A stretch of 64,000 bases of DNA from positions 124,001-188,000 of the forward strand of contig VTFK01000086.1 in assembly GCA_009617715.1 (NCBI GenBank), in the 5' to 3' direction. Origin of the DNA: Plectrocnemia conspersa (taxonomy: Eukaryota; Arthropoda; Insecta; Trichoptera; Polycentropodidae). Position numbers and translations under genes: made by a program. Below the pieces are notes generated by a model. It worked only from the letters and a program-made list of their open reading frames with translations. It searched no databases and had not been told where the DNA came from. Positions 1 through 12,422 of the stretch are shown one piece after another (within the stretch, counting starts at the first letter, position 1; every line of letters starts with the position of its first letter).

Positions 1-180
1 AAGAAAATCTAGGAAAAGTTTATCTGTGATGATTGATAGTAATTGATTATAATATATAATAATCACTAATTCTGATCTTCCAGATACTAAAGAAATTAAA
101 ATACAATGGGATAGAATTCGAACCCTAGGATTTTTGGTGTTAGTCACTGATTATTACCGCTACTCTATTATGCTGTTTAT
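1..180 (-). repeat. tRNA-derived SINE, copy 1 (3' end at the window edge)
   Basis: On the minus strand there is a pol III B-box-like GGGTTCGAATTC (about 114-125). It is followed by GATCAGAATTAGTGATTAT and ATCAATCATCACAGAT, shared with copies at 10.2 and 56.1 kb. The upstream AGCGGTAATAATCAGTGACT resembles the A-box side of copy 2. The tail reaches position 1, so the end may be cut off. Confidence 0.65.
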
Positions 181-2122
181 ACATACAAACGTATTAAAGA
201 CTGTATATTACCTAAATATGTAAGTTGTAGATCCGTATTAAATACAAGTCGTATACAATGGACTAAAATTGATAAAAAAAAAATCAGATTAAAAAACATT
301 CGGGAATAAAACTTTGGAACTAGCTATTAAAACTGCTCTGGATAAAGGTAAGCAAATTAGTGAAATTTGTTTGCCTCTCGTGCCTTTTTTAGTGTAATAA
401 AACATAACAAAATAATTTAATATAATGCATATTTTTTTATTTAAGTTTAAACTACATAAATTTATTATATCAATATAACTTTATAAATTTGTTAATATAC
501 CTAATTTTAAAATATATTATTAAGCGCTTATATTTATAAATTTACTAATTATGTTTGTCATTTGAGTAATTGAAATTTCTAAATTAGCTTTTTAGCGTCA
601 TCAGTGTTATGCCAAAACCGCCAATAAATATTTCATGAAGCTCCTATTGTTCATGTTGAGGTTAAATTTTAACGTAGATCTATTATTAGAATATAACAAT
701 AATGACCGCTACTGAATATTTAAATAAGTTAAATATGAGGTTAAAAGCCTGATCTTTTTTAATACTTATACAAACATTTGCATTCTTTATTTTAAATACA
801 AATGAAGGTATCCATTATTCTTTTACCTTAACATAAAATGTATTTTTTTATTATAAGTTTTTTTAACATAATTATAAAAAATGGATATCATATTATAAAG
901 AAATAGTTTATTCTGTATAACAAATGTCGCAGACTTCTGTGTTACATATAAACTATTGTAGTATATCATATTATCTATTGTACTGCCTGCCTGCCTCATT
1001 TATTATTCTTTCTACAATATAAATACAGATGCTTTTACGTTGCTTAAAAAAATACTTAGATGCAAGAAAGTAAATCAATTTAACATGAAATTTGAAACGT
1101 TCGTAATTTAATATATTTATATGACTACACCTTAGTGGAAAACATTAACTTATTTGCGTTTATCGGTTAACTTTCTTAACAAATAAAAACAATTATTTAT
1201 TGCTGAAATACTGAAGGCACAGATGACATGTTCCTATTTACTGGTTAATTGGGACAGTTTGCTTGTATCTGGTATCGATTGCTAAGGTTGCATAAATAAA
1301 ATAGAGCTTTATTTTTGTTAGACTCTATGTGCTTATAAATACAAATAATTATTTTTTTAATAAAATTGTTATGTCTAAACTTAGTGAAAATTTACGAGAG
1401 AAAAATATAAAACAAATATATTTATCATTACTTAAAATTACTCATAAGCTAATTAGCAATAAAATACATGATCAATCTCTCTGCGACCAGTTGCTATGTG
1501 AGCAACACATGTAAAATTAAATTTGATTTACAAATTATATGTATATACATAAATAAAATATACATGTATGCAAATATGTGAATTTGCCTTCCATATATTA
1601 TTCCTAATTAGGTGTATGTGAAACAACATTTGAATGATAAACACGAGGTATCTAGATAGAAATTCTTAAGGTAATATGGGTCGAAGCAGCGTCCCTTGGA
1701 AAGTTAAACAAATATGACAAAGTCCGAAACGACGTTTTATTTACAAAGGGAAAATCGTTATGGTGTTGAGGCGATGTTGGTAGCCATTAACTGTTAGATC
1801 ATCACCTGTAATTAAGGTCAGGGTCGAGATGTATAATTGAAGGTGTAAATATCAAGCCAGTCCGTAAGTTTATGCATGTTTGTAAAAAACTTACAATAAA
1901 ATACATTACTTATGTTACAGTACATTTAGATAGTGTAACATTTCAAAGTATATATATATTAGTTTTAAGTCAATCGATAACAGTCGTGTTCAAGAGAAAA
2001 TTTTATGCACAAAGCATCTGAAGAATATTTTTTTAGCTGATGAAAACATAATTCACACTAGCCAATATCGCTACTTATAATTATTTCTAAGCTATTTAAA
2101 AGCTCTTTATTAAGCGCCTTAA

Positions 2123-2130
2123 CCCAATAC
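2123..2130. repeat. Target-site duplication, left (CCCAATAC)
   Basis: Perfect 8-bp direct repeat with 3,245-3,252, bounding the short hAT copy 1. Confidence 0.88.
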
Positions 2131-3244
2131 TAGAGTCTCCAATTACTCGAACCATCAACTACTCGAGTATCGAATATTAAAATTTTAAAATACTCGAGTA
2201 CTCGAGTACTTTCGAGTATTTACCAAATGTACCAAAATAGCTATTATTCAAATTCGTGCACATATAAATAAATAAATAAAATACTTAGTATGTTAATTTT
2301 TACAATTATTTTAACTTCACGAACATACTTTTTTAAAACAATAATGCAAAAGTGTCTCGAATTTAATATTACTGCTAACCTTTGGTTTTATTATTCCCGT
2401 TATGGAAAAAAACCCTTTCCGTTGCTGTTGATGTTGGTCTTATTGTCATTAACGCGTTGGATAAGGCTTCTAATTTATATCTGTTCGCTTTTTATAGATA
2501 TACAATTTTTTGAACTCTCTTTTTATGTTCTCTTCTTTCATTTCCCTTCTCTGCTTTTCTCTTATTTCCTTCGACTATTGACAAAATAGCATTTTGTAAT
2601 TCTTCTTGAATAGACTTTTTTTCTTAACAATATACAATATTCTACTCCTTCTGATTAATGCGAAGAATTTAATTCTATATCCTTCGAAGATGTATTTGGG
2701 TGAATCCCTTTCACTCTAGAGCTAAACGGTTCGCAAAGAACTAACTTTACTTTAAATGCCTTTAAAACACACAATTGTTTTGATTTATATTTTAAGCTGA
2801 GGGATCAGTATAAACAATTTACAACACTTTACGCTACAACTGCATAGTCATAAAACCTAAACATTTTTTTTGTTGATATTTCATATTGTTCATTGCCATA
2901 AATTAGATAAGGCGGGGCTGTCGAACAGAAAACACAAAAGAAATTTCTCCGTCATTACCACTAACATAGCCGACGACCGGAACTATGCAACTATGGAACT
3001 ATGAAAAAATTATACCTGATAGTAACCGCTCTAACTCGGGACTTCGGGCATAAACGCCAAATAAAAGCAAGACGTTAACCTTTACCGGACCGAGTTAAAG
3101 TTATTTTGTTTCTGAAATATTTCAAAATTTTTTAATTTCGAGTATTAATCGAGTAATTTTCAAAATACTCGATTATCAAGTACTTGAAAAATAGACAAAA
3201 ATACTCGAGTATCGAGTACTCGATTACTCGAATTGGAGACTCTA
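2131..3244 (-). mobile_element. Short hAT element, copy 1 (1,114 bp) with perfect target duplication
   Basis: The termini are inverted repeats starting TAGAGTCTCCAATT and ending AATTGGAGACTCTA. They are flanked by an 8-bp direct repeat CCCAATAC (2,123-2,130 and 3,245-3,252), the duplication length typical of hAT transposons. The subterminal regions are packed with CTCGAG-type motifs (ACTCGAGTA repeats), probably transposase-binding sites. On the minus strand there is a remnant of the C-terminal hAT dimerisation region: a PTSTATERFFF motif (compare PxTSxxxERxFS) and, after a few stops, LFALLFLKSMF. It cannot encode a full transposase and would need one supplied in trans. Same length as, and nearly identical in sampled stretches to, the copy at 18,171-19,284, but in opposite orientation. 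Confidence 0.88.
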
Positions 3245-3252
3245 CCCAATAC
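3245..3252. repeat. Target-site duplication, right (CCCAATAC)
   Basis: Matches 2,123-2,130. It lies just before the presumed ATG of the older hAT transposase relic. Confidence 0.88.
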
Positions 3253-3254
3253 CA

Positions 3255-4262
3255 ATGAGTACGAGTAGCTAAGAAAGGAGAAGAATAACATACAATAGGG
3301 TTGACATTTGCCACTGAACCGGAGAACAGAGCATCGTATGTTCGATGAAGAGTGGAACACAAAACATTTTTTTTCTCACATAAATAAAAATACTATTTGT
3401 CCCATTTGACGAGAGAATGTATCAGTGTTGAAAGAGTACAATATTAAAAGGCATTTATATTTTAAGCATACCGCATATGGTACTAATTTAACTACGGTAA
3501 CAAGAAAGAAAACATTCGATGGATTGATTCAAAATTTATGTAGACAACAAGTGCGGCAAATTAATAAAGACGAAGTTAGTGTAGTTGCAAGCTTTGTTAT
3601 TACCCATATAATGTCAAAAAGCAATAAACCGTTTTCTGATGGAGACTATATTAATGAATACATTACTGAAGTTTGTGGAAATATATGCCCCGATATTAAA
3701 CACAAATTTCAGAAATTAATCTCGATGAATTGAAGGAATCGATACGAATTTAAAAGAGCAATTATTATCGATAGCTCTTGACGAAAGAAACGACCAGAAG
3801 GATAGTGCAGTTATTAATTTTATACGTGGATGTGACTCTAAATGTGAAATAATTGAAGAGCTTCTTTCAATGGAATCTCTTAAAGACCGAACTACGGGAG
3901 TTGATATATTTGAAAAGATTCAAAATTGCATAACAGAATATAATTTACAATGGAACAAAATTGTAAGTGTAACACCTTAAGGAGCACCAAGTCTAATTAA
4001 ACAATTAAAGGAAATTCAAGATAAAATCTGCAAAAATTATTCTATTACAATTCATTTGTATTATACATCAACAAATATTGTGTAAAAATGTGTTAAAAGT
4101 TGAACATGTCACATCTTGATACACAGACAATTCAATATATTGAATCTGAGTAAACAGATTTTTCTTATCATAGTCAAATTCGATGGCTTAGCTTAGAAAA
4201 AGTACTACAGCGAGTATGGGATCTAAAATATGATATTAATACATTTTTTAAAATCAAAAATA
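3255..4262 (+). pseudogene. Decayed ZBED/GTF2IRD2-like hAT transposase
   Basis: Plus-strand frames, broken by stops and shifts, collinear with the ZBED5/GTF2IRD2-type domesticated and mobile hAT proteins. An ATG at 3,255 (MSTSS) is followed by a stop; after a frame change comes EEWNTKHFF with a decayed BED-type zinc finger (TICPI, stop, then VSVLKEYNIKRH...KH). The longest intact part (3,425-3,733) contains SFVITHIMSKSNKPFSDGDY and NICPDIKHKFQKL. It continues one frame over as LLSIALDERND (the DESTD catalytic-Asp block, here DERND), FIRGCDSKCEIIEELLSM, TTGVDIFEKIQNCITEYNL and GAPSLI, then SYHSQIRWLSLEKVLQRVWD near 4,156-4,215. The C-terminal dimerisation domain is missing. A transposon relic, not a host gene. 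Confidence 0.85.
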
Positions 4263-4859
4263 TTATGGTCACGGTGAAGCAACTAAAAGCCCTTCCAGAA
4301 ATGCTTATAATCATGGAATCAACGTTAGGATAAGTACTTCACTAGCCAAGGAGAATACTTTGAAGGAGATTAATTCAAATTTTATGTAATATTATTACTT
4401 TGTGCGTAATAAAATTATTAACCATTTTTTGATCACACCTTATATATTGGTATTATATAAATGAAAAATAATTAGCAAACGGATCATTCGGCGTGGTAAT
4501 GATTGATAAAATCACACCACTAGGCATCAAAACCCAACTATTTAAACAGTAAAATGATAGAAGAATATATCAATGAATTGACAAGGTCAACAAGATTATA
4601 AATATGTAGCGTATCAATTAAATTAAAGTAAAACAAAGTATATTAATTTTACAAATATTTAAATCAATCCATTACTGATAATGATTACCTGTATCTAGTA
4701 CAGTGCCATGATATTGGATATTTCTTATAAATATTTTTTTTCTTATTGACACACAAATAATGGTACACGGTGAAATAAGGTGGTGCTACTATTGCAACGT
4801 TCACATGAAGTAATAAATACTGAAAAATTAATGGACTAGTTAAATGGCATCATTTATTC

Positions 4860-5290
4860 ATCGTCTGACCTTTCAGGCACTCACGTCAAAACCTTTTGCG
4901 TGATTTTTCTTTTTCTTTATCTTGTTTTATGTCACTGTGCGATATCGTGCATTTTTTTCACCTTGATATTATTTAATACGCACTCTCGTGTATTGAGCAA
5001 GCTTCGTGTCGCGTTACGGGAATTGCGTTCGAAAAGTAAAGTGTACACTCGTCTCGATCGACAAACGGTCCACGTGGGAGTTAATAATTCAATCTCGGCA
5101 ATATGCCGCTTTGCAGTACATGCGATGGAAGTAAACATAAGCTTTTGCTTAGCGCGAAAGCTCTTCCGAGGTGAGCGGGCCACCGGGGAGCTTTGTTATA
5201 TCGGACGAGCTTTTTGTATATAGAGCGATTTCTCGACGTTTACCTGTCATGCTGTGGTATGTCAACACTCGGATAAGAATGGCCTGTCAA
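4860..5290. promoter_or_regulatory. GC-richer island with a consensus-like donor
   Basis: Clearly less AT-rich than its surroundings, with CACGTG (5,072-5,077) and a plus-strand donor-like TCCGAG|gtgagcgg near 5,171. No convincing reading frame on either strand. It could be an enhancer or a non-coding 5' exon of a plus-strand transcript. Confidence 0.3.
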
Positions 5291-6967
5291 TGTTGTCATA
5301 TTAAACTAAGAGAATTAAAATTGGATTATAAAAATCACGGTAAGTATAATTTAGGCAATATAACACACTATAATAGCCCAATGTTGAAATTAGCCATGTA
5401 TCCTTTTGAACCCTTTCAACAATTTTTAAATTCTAATGAAAAATATCAAGTAAAGCCTTAAATAATATCCATCATAGTATAGCAATTTTAGTAAAAAAAT
5501 ATTTGAGAACTTTCCAAAATAAAAAGCGTTAATCAAAGAAGACAATCAGCATCTAATTCGAGATATCTGTGATACATTTTTATATACTATGTAATTAATG
5601 CAACAATGAAATATAAATCTTGAAGTCGACAATAGCGTTGTCATCCGTGGTGAATGATATTGGTTGTAAATAAAGAAAGTTCTGCCAATGTAACCAGACG
5701 GTAGTGTAATAATATATATAAAATTTTGCAGAACACCCAGTATTGCACAAAAACCACAAACTTGCAAAAGCAATTATTAATATATATATATTATATTAAA
5801 ACTAACCCTTGCAAGAAGTCAAGAAAATACATTTAGACCTTACATCAATTTCTATTGTTATTCGGACTTGTTTAAGCGTTTGCTATTTGATAGATCTAGC
5901 TGATAAACGTTTTATAAACATTTTAAGGTTGTGTTTTTAAAGATAATGCGATTGATATAGCAAAGCTTCTTTAAATGGGTAATAGTCTTATTGATTGATA
6001 TTGATAGACTCACACGAGCAGAAAAATTCAGAGATTTTCTGACCATCAAACCAAATAATTTCCACTCAATTTAATTTATTTTCATCTCAATAAATTTGTA
6101 TTGTAATTAAAATAATATAAGACGTTATAATAATATATTATACAATTAAAATAATAATATATTCCATCTATTTTATTCAGTTATTAAAATTCTACTGTTT
6201 CGTTTGTAGACTCAGATACATATTTCAGACTAGTAATATACGAGGGATGTCCATGAATACAAAAGGTTAATTAAAGTAAAGCGAATTTTTTCCTCGGTTG
6301 AGATTTTATTATGTTATGAATGGCTGTTGATTCTTTATCCAGGCTAGCGCAAGGTTTATTTAGTGATTCGTTTATTGTAGGCAAAAAAAAAAAAACTGCT
6401 GTCGTCATTCATCACAACTTATAAAAAAAAGAATAAAAAAGCATAAAAAATTCATTATAAAAAAATGAGAAGAAGGTCATCCGTTAACACTGATAAACTC
6501 ATTGGATGAACGTTACAAACAATGCCAATGTAGAGTACATAATAAATGTACATATATATAAAAAAAACTCCTAAAAGATATGCAAATATTTGTAGGTGCA
6601 GAAAAAGCGGGATTTTACTACTATCAACCAGCAATATATTTTCTTTTCGAAAATGTAATATATTGTGAATAACATGAATAACCAAAAAATATATTCAAAA
6701 CAAAAAATCTACAAAAAACCGTTATTCAAAGCAGGTAGCGAAACCTACCAAATTTCATTGTTGCCGGATTGACGCACCTTAGAACACATTGCATCTCTCA
6801 ACAACTAGAACAGTTCCACCGCAAATCATCCATCTGGGAAGAAGAAAGCTAATTCATATCCTTCCTTTTCTCCGATCATATATAAATCGGAATACTACTA
6901 TAAAAATGATTTACACTATGGTTTCCATTGTAAATTATAATTCAAGTACATACTTCTGGCTTATAAA

Positions 6968-7155
6968 TACGCAAGAGCTCCAAGTAAAGCAGCCGCTTTC
7001 ACTTTAATTGTCAGTTTGGGTCCAACCAAGTAATCACCTTCAATCGCAAAGAGTTTAACTCGATCTTTATGACAATCTTTGGCATAAGGTTTTACGGCAC
7101 AGAGCCACGTAAAACAATTTTTACCGCCCGTAAATTTAATAGTTTTAATTTTATA
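6968..7155 (-). pseudogene. Unrecognised coding-like fragment
   Basis: On the minus strand about 60 codons are open and end at a TAA. They begin KFTGGKNCFTWLCAVKPYAK and continue DCHKDRVKLFAIEGDY, LVGPKLTIKVKAAALL, GALAYL. The mixed residue use is very unlike the surrounding AT-driven chance frames, so this looks like the tail of a real or formerly real protein. No ATG and no clear acceptor were found upstream (an in-frame TAA precedes it). It could be the last exon of a small gene, a retrocopy or a transposon piece. Confidence 0.33.
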
Positions 7156-7766
7156 ATTTTAATTTAAAAATAAACTCGTACTAAACCATTGATAACGCAC
7201 CACAAGAAATGTTCAAAATTATGAACCGGTTACCAAAATATAAATAAAACACCTAGTGCAAATAAAACGTAATAGAGTAATCGAATGTATTAAAATTTTT
7301 TGTAAGATTATTAATAACTAAGCTTTTACAATATAAAACAGTGTACGTCACAGCTTTCACTTTTTATCCAAAACACACGCACGCTAAAGGAGTTGATAAC
7401 CAGTTACTATGATATTACATATATATTATTTTTTTATTTTAAAAATTAAAAATCTTGAAATGAGCATTGCCGCTTCAACAAGAACAAGCAACACAACGAT
7501 TATTCTCACGCGCATGTATATTATATAGCGAATGTATGTGCGTAAAAATTGGATGCTGTGGCGTACACTGGTAAAAAAATTAATTTATACAGTAAGAAAA
7601 TTGGTAATTATTTCACCTTCAATATATAAAAACTGCTCTTCATGTCTTAATAAATTCAAATGACTTTAGAAAAGCGTTGTGATATATGACAATATCCGAT
7701 TGGTGATGTATGATATAGCACTGTTACAACTATCGACTTCAACTAATATTTATATTTATAATTTAT

Positions 7767-7807
7767 GTGGATACTAGTTAAATATTTATTATTTAACTAG
7801 TATCCAC
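7767..7807. repeat. Perfect 18-bp hairpin
   Basis: GTGGATACTAGTTAAATA (7,767-7,784) and its exact complement (7,790-7,807) around a 5-nt loop. The similarity continues imperfectly outwards (TATAATTTAT versus TATAATCTTT), so the full foldback is about 60-70 bp. Confidence 0.75.
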
Positions 7808-10202
7808 AAAGATTATAAATTTTATTTGGTTTTCATTACATTTAAGAGTTATTTTACATTCCATAAATAACTTGCAAATAAAAATTATTACAGCAATAAA
7901 AACAAATATTTTGATTTAAGTATTATTTAATGATTTTTTTAGTATAAAAAAAAACATTTTTTGCTAGCTGAATTTTTTTAATTATGTTTTTATTCGCATT
8001 CAATTTTTGATTGTAAAAGGCAAATAGCTCGACTTTTTCAAATATAACTTTATAAGCGCCAATAAAAATCAAGTTGGAAGTTATGCGCTTACATAAAATT
8101 TTACGAATGTATATTAAATGTTACACATTAAACGAGTGTTATCAAATGCCAAATCATTACTGTTAATTTACGACCGCTAAGGGTAACGAGCCAATCGATG
8201 CGAGTATGTAGAGTGAAAAGTTTGCGAAGCAATCACGTAGTTGGATTAACTTTTTGACCTTCGAATAGAAAATGCTTAAATTAGAGTGAAAAAATAATAT
8301 AGTAGTTAAGTTTATCGGTCGAGCAACAGGATAGGCAACATTCAATAATTACCGTAGTCGAGCGCGACGTTAATAACGTGCCATAGGTATTACGTGTTCA
8401 CGGTTCGAAGGCGCTACGCCGGAAATCCTCAATAATTAAATATAATTGGTTTATTAAAAAATATATACTTTATCAGTCTCATAATTTATTTTTATAATAA
8501 ATTATTATTTTATTTTTAAACTGCTTTTCGAGAAAGATAAGATATCTTGAGCTGATGCCATGGCTCTCAGACTGCAATCCACAAAAGCCCTCCTTAGAGG
8601 GTCTTGAGAAATGTACGCCAAAATGTATGACATCCTCCAGATATGTGTTTAAGCAATGAAGAATAATAAGTGTTTTTTATAGTATAACTAGAAAAAAACT
8701 GACGTATTTATTATCGCTTCTGCTTGAGTGTCTCAAATCAATTCTTAGGAATAATCAGAAAATATATTATTACTTATTTGGTTTCCAAAAAAAGCACTAA
8801 ATCATAGTCAAAGTTCATGGCATCACAAGTGTTTTAAATAAAATATTTGAATAGAAAAAAACAAAGGCTCAAGCCTTCGATAAGGCGTGGAACAAAAGGC
8901 GTTAAATGAGAAAACTTGTACATAAAACGTATGTTTGTTGTTTTTATAGACACTTTAGAGTCAAGTAAGAAATATATTACCTGCGATGTTTATAAGCAGT
9001 GGCACCACGATGGCAACAAGTGGAACAATATGTGGTGTATTAAGTTAAATAAGACAAATTTGCAATAGAACGAACAATTAGATGACATTCGTTAGATTTA
9101 TAGTAACATCGAAAACCTTAATACTGTTATGGATTCACGATTTAAGAGCAGGTACTAAAGCAACTTTACACTCTAGTTAATATCTGCTTCAAAATAAATA
9201 ACTATTATTGAAATTAACGAGATTGTGAGATGCTTTTCGGTTCAAGCTTATTATTCAAATAATTTTGATTTGAGTTTTGGCATATAGCGAAACAAAATAA
9301 GCGGTCTGTTTTGGTCGTTCTGGTATTTTTTAATAGTTAAGCGATAATATATTTTATGCATGCAACGTATAATATATTTTATGCACGATCATAGCAGATA
9401 TATTTATAAATTGATGATTACCAGTGTATTATATTCTGTAAAAATATGTGTATAAATTTATTTATTTTTAGTAGATTTTCTTTAGTTTTAAATGCGCCAT
9501 TTACAAAACAGTTATTTTACCACTTTAAGTGACATAGTACAGGAGTTTATAGTTTATTTGTATTATATAACATTTACATAGCTAAGCTATCTAAAATTCT
9601 AAATATAAATAGGGTTCTTGAATCAATCACCGAATTAAAGCGTTGAAGTAGTTTACAACCGATGCTTTAGTTAAAGTTTATGAGGGTTCTTGACCTCGAA
9701 TTATCGGAATGGCGTAACTTCACACTGAAAGATAAACATATGTATACAAATACCGATTCTTAAAATTGAATATTAAATATACAAAGTATATGAATAAATT
9801 AAATAGATAATCTTAAAACTCGGATATTAATCGTATATAACATATTGATAATTTAGCATAAACATTGACTAGAAAAAAAAATATATATATAAGAAGCACA
9901 AATTATGCATTTTTTCTGACGAAGCGATTCTTACGCATAAAATATGTTTATTGTTATTTATTCGTCATATTAAGAAAGAGAGAATAAACTTTCATAAAAA
10001 TATGAAGAAATGCGAAAAACCGCGAACATAAACAGGAAAAAGTTTTTAATACAATTTTACGACGTTTTTTAACCCGCAAACTCCACAAAACGCGGAGTTT
10101 TGCGAAATATGTCTGTCACACTGGTTTTTTATTGCATATTCTCGCATATAAATTATACGAAATTATAATAAAAACATAATCTGCGTATTCACTAACTTAT
10201 AC

Positions 10203-10390
10203 CAGCACGATGGACTAGTGGTTTAGTCGTTGACTAATATATGGACAAAAGCAGTTTTCAATTTCTATCGTATCTGAAAGATCTGGATTAGTGATTATAT
10301 CATATAATTTAAATTCATATCGACCATCACATATTAGTTTTTTTTAGTCTCACAGATAATTATTGTAATAAATAATTTTAAAAAATCAAG
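10203..10390 (+). repeat. tRNA-derived SINE, copy 2
   Basis: The A-box-like start GATGGACTAGTGGTTTAGTC is followed by a diverged middle, then GATCTGGATTAGTGATTAT and CGACCATCACATATTAG, which match copies 1 and 3. The B box is worn here. Confidence 0.6.
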
Positions 10391-12004
10391 CTAATGACAA
10401 TAGGTAATAATTAATTAAATTAAATTTAAATTTTTAAGTTAAGCAATAAATAAAGCAGAAATATAAGATTCATTACACAAGCATTATATATACGATGAAT
10501 AGCAAAAATATTTAATGCGCAATTATGTTACAACAAATAAATTCCGCCGCCCGACGTAATGCAATTCAAAATAAATTTTGATGCGCAACTGCCAATGAAA
10601 AATATCTAATTCGCAAAAATCTAAATCTATATTTAGAGCAATTAGTGTATTTTTATTTAAATAAATTTTAAATTCCTAACGCTTCTGGACATCTTCGACC
10701 TCTATATTTTTAACGCCAGGGTTGTATTTGTTATTAACACAAAAAATAAATAAATAATAAATGACATACTATACAGCGTTAATTCTACCTCCCTGTTAAA
10801 TTAAACGAAATTACAAGGTTTATAGCAACAGTTGTTAGATTGGCACAATTTATATATAATAACTGGAAATAATAAAGCATATAATTCTTTATCGATAAAG
10901 AATTGTCAACTGTTTTTCTTGTACTATAATATCAAATTTATCAATATCTTTATTTTTAGGATCATCTATAGTGTTTGACAACTATTAACTTTATAAGTTG
11001 AAATATATTCGAATCTGCATGATAAAGTACTGTTTTAAAGTTAACACCGTAGTGGGCTCTAAAACAAACACTTTAATTAAACTTTAACGTAACGGCGACA
11101 TGTTTTCTTTTGTTCCTTGTGGGAGACTTGTGCTAATATTTGCAATAGTGCCTCTGCGGAACAATAGTGCCATATTCAGTTATAGTCTTGTGTATATACT
11201 ACACTTGAATGCAGCCGATAAATGAGCCTAACTTAATGATTAATTTCTAATAGCTTAATAGATGCCTTAAAGTATTTTTGTGGGATATAAAATAAAAGTA
11301 TGAGTAAAAGAAATAAGATGGTAAGAGAGTAGTGAATTTCATTAATCTTTTAATAATATATAAAATATTTATGTTCTGATCATTTTTATACTAACATTTC
11401 AAAAAGTAGTAGGCAAAAAGAATCATATGCTCCAACCCTCATTAAGAGGTAACGCTTGGGTGTAAAATTATGACATGGTCAATCGTTGCAATAGCAGCAC
11501 AAAAAAGGCACGCAAAGTTTAATCAAATATCATTGTTCTCGTTTCTGTTTTTTTTTTCGATTATATGGATTTTTTATTTAATTTTACACACATACTATTA
11601 CATACAATACAAAATACATGCTACTAGTATATAACCATCTATGGTAACAATTTTATTATAAACTACCATATAATTAGAAATAAGAATTTAAAATAAAACG
11701 ATGACAGGTAATGATGGAAATAATGGACTAAATTCTAATTTAAGTACATTTAGCTAAATAACCTTTGATATGTGCTTTCAGTCTCTAGGTCTAAAGCAAT
11801 ATGTGCTTTGACATTTTTTGGTTTTATTGTAGTTTCCGATACACGAGATTAAATGGGTAAGTGAGGTTACGCAAAATATTTTTATAATAAATCTTCGATT
11901 GTTGGTTATTATATTTTTTTAAAGATAAATATAAAAATATGCTATAAATATTATTATCATAGCTTTTTTTTATATAAATTGCAATTAAAAAAAAAAGTAG
12001 TATA

Positions 12005-12422
12005 ACTAGTGATACTTCAGACTGAGCAAGAATTTATTTTTTGTAATGAGCGCTCTTTCTATTAAATATCGGTTTGGGGTCCGGAATTGCAGCAAGCCAT
12101 TTAGAGCAAAGTTACAAGATGTATCAAATTTAAGTTTGAACTCCAGATGTAGGCTTAGGTATTTAACGCTAAATTTTCATTCTATGTTATTACATAGAAT
12201 GAAATATTAATTTATCACCTCTTGAAATATTTATTAAAGTAATAAAATATATCTGTAATTTATTCTCGATTGGTTTAAGACCGTGAGCACTGTAAAATAG
12301 CTGTATTATCAGCGTACAGCGTACAGATAAACGCGTATTTTTATTTTGGTATATTCTACGTATAGAATAAGAAGAGAAACGGCCCGAATAAACTTCCCTG
12401 TGAAACACCAGCTGGAATATTA
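12005..12422 (-). pseudogene. Non-LTR retrotransposon reverse transcriptase fragment (Jockey/CR1-like)
   Basis: On the minus strand, AGVSQGSLFGPFLF matches the RT motif GVPQGSVLGPLLF. It is followed by CTLYADNTAIL, matching the catalytic block YADDTAI (second Asp changed to Asn). One frame over comes KYLSLHLEFKLKFDT (compare KYLGLxLDxKLxW) and ALITKNKFLLSLKYH (compare LxxKNKLLLYKxLIRP). Several stops and a shift make it non-functional. The order of motifs is that of the RT domain of Jockey or CR1-clade LINEs. No ends were recognised. Confidence 0.8.

Noticed and set aside
2290..2589. 99-codon plus-strand frame rich in hydrophobic residues
   Set aside because: Antisense of the hAT remnant inside copy 1; the apparent membrane character comes from AT-rich reverse reading.
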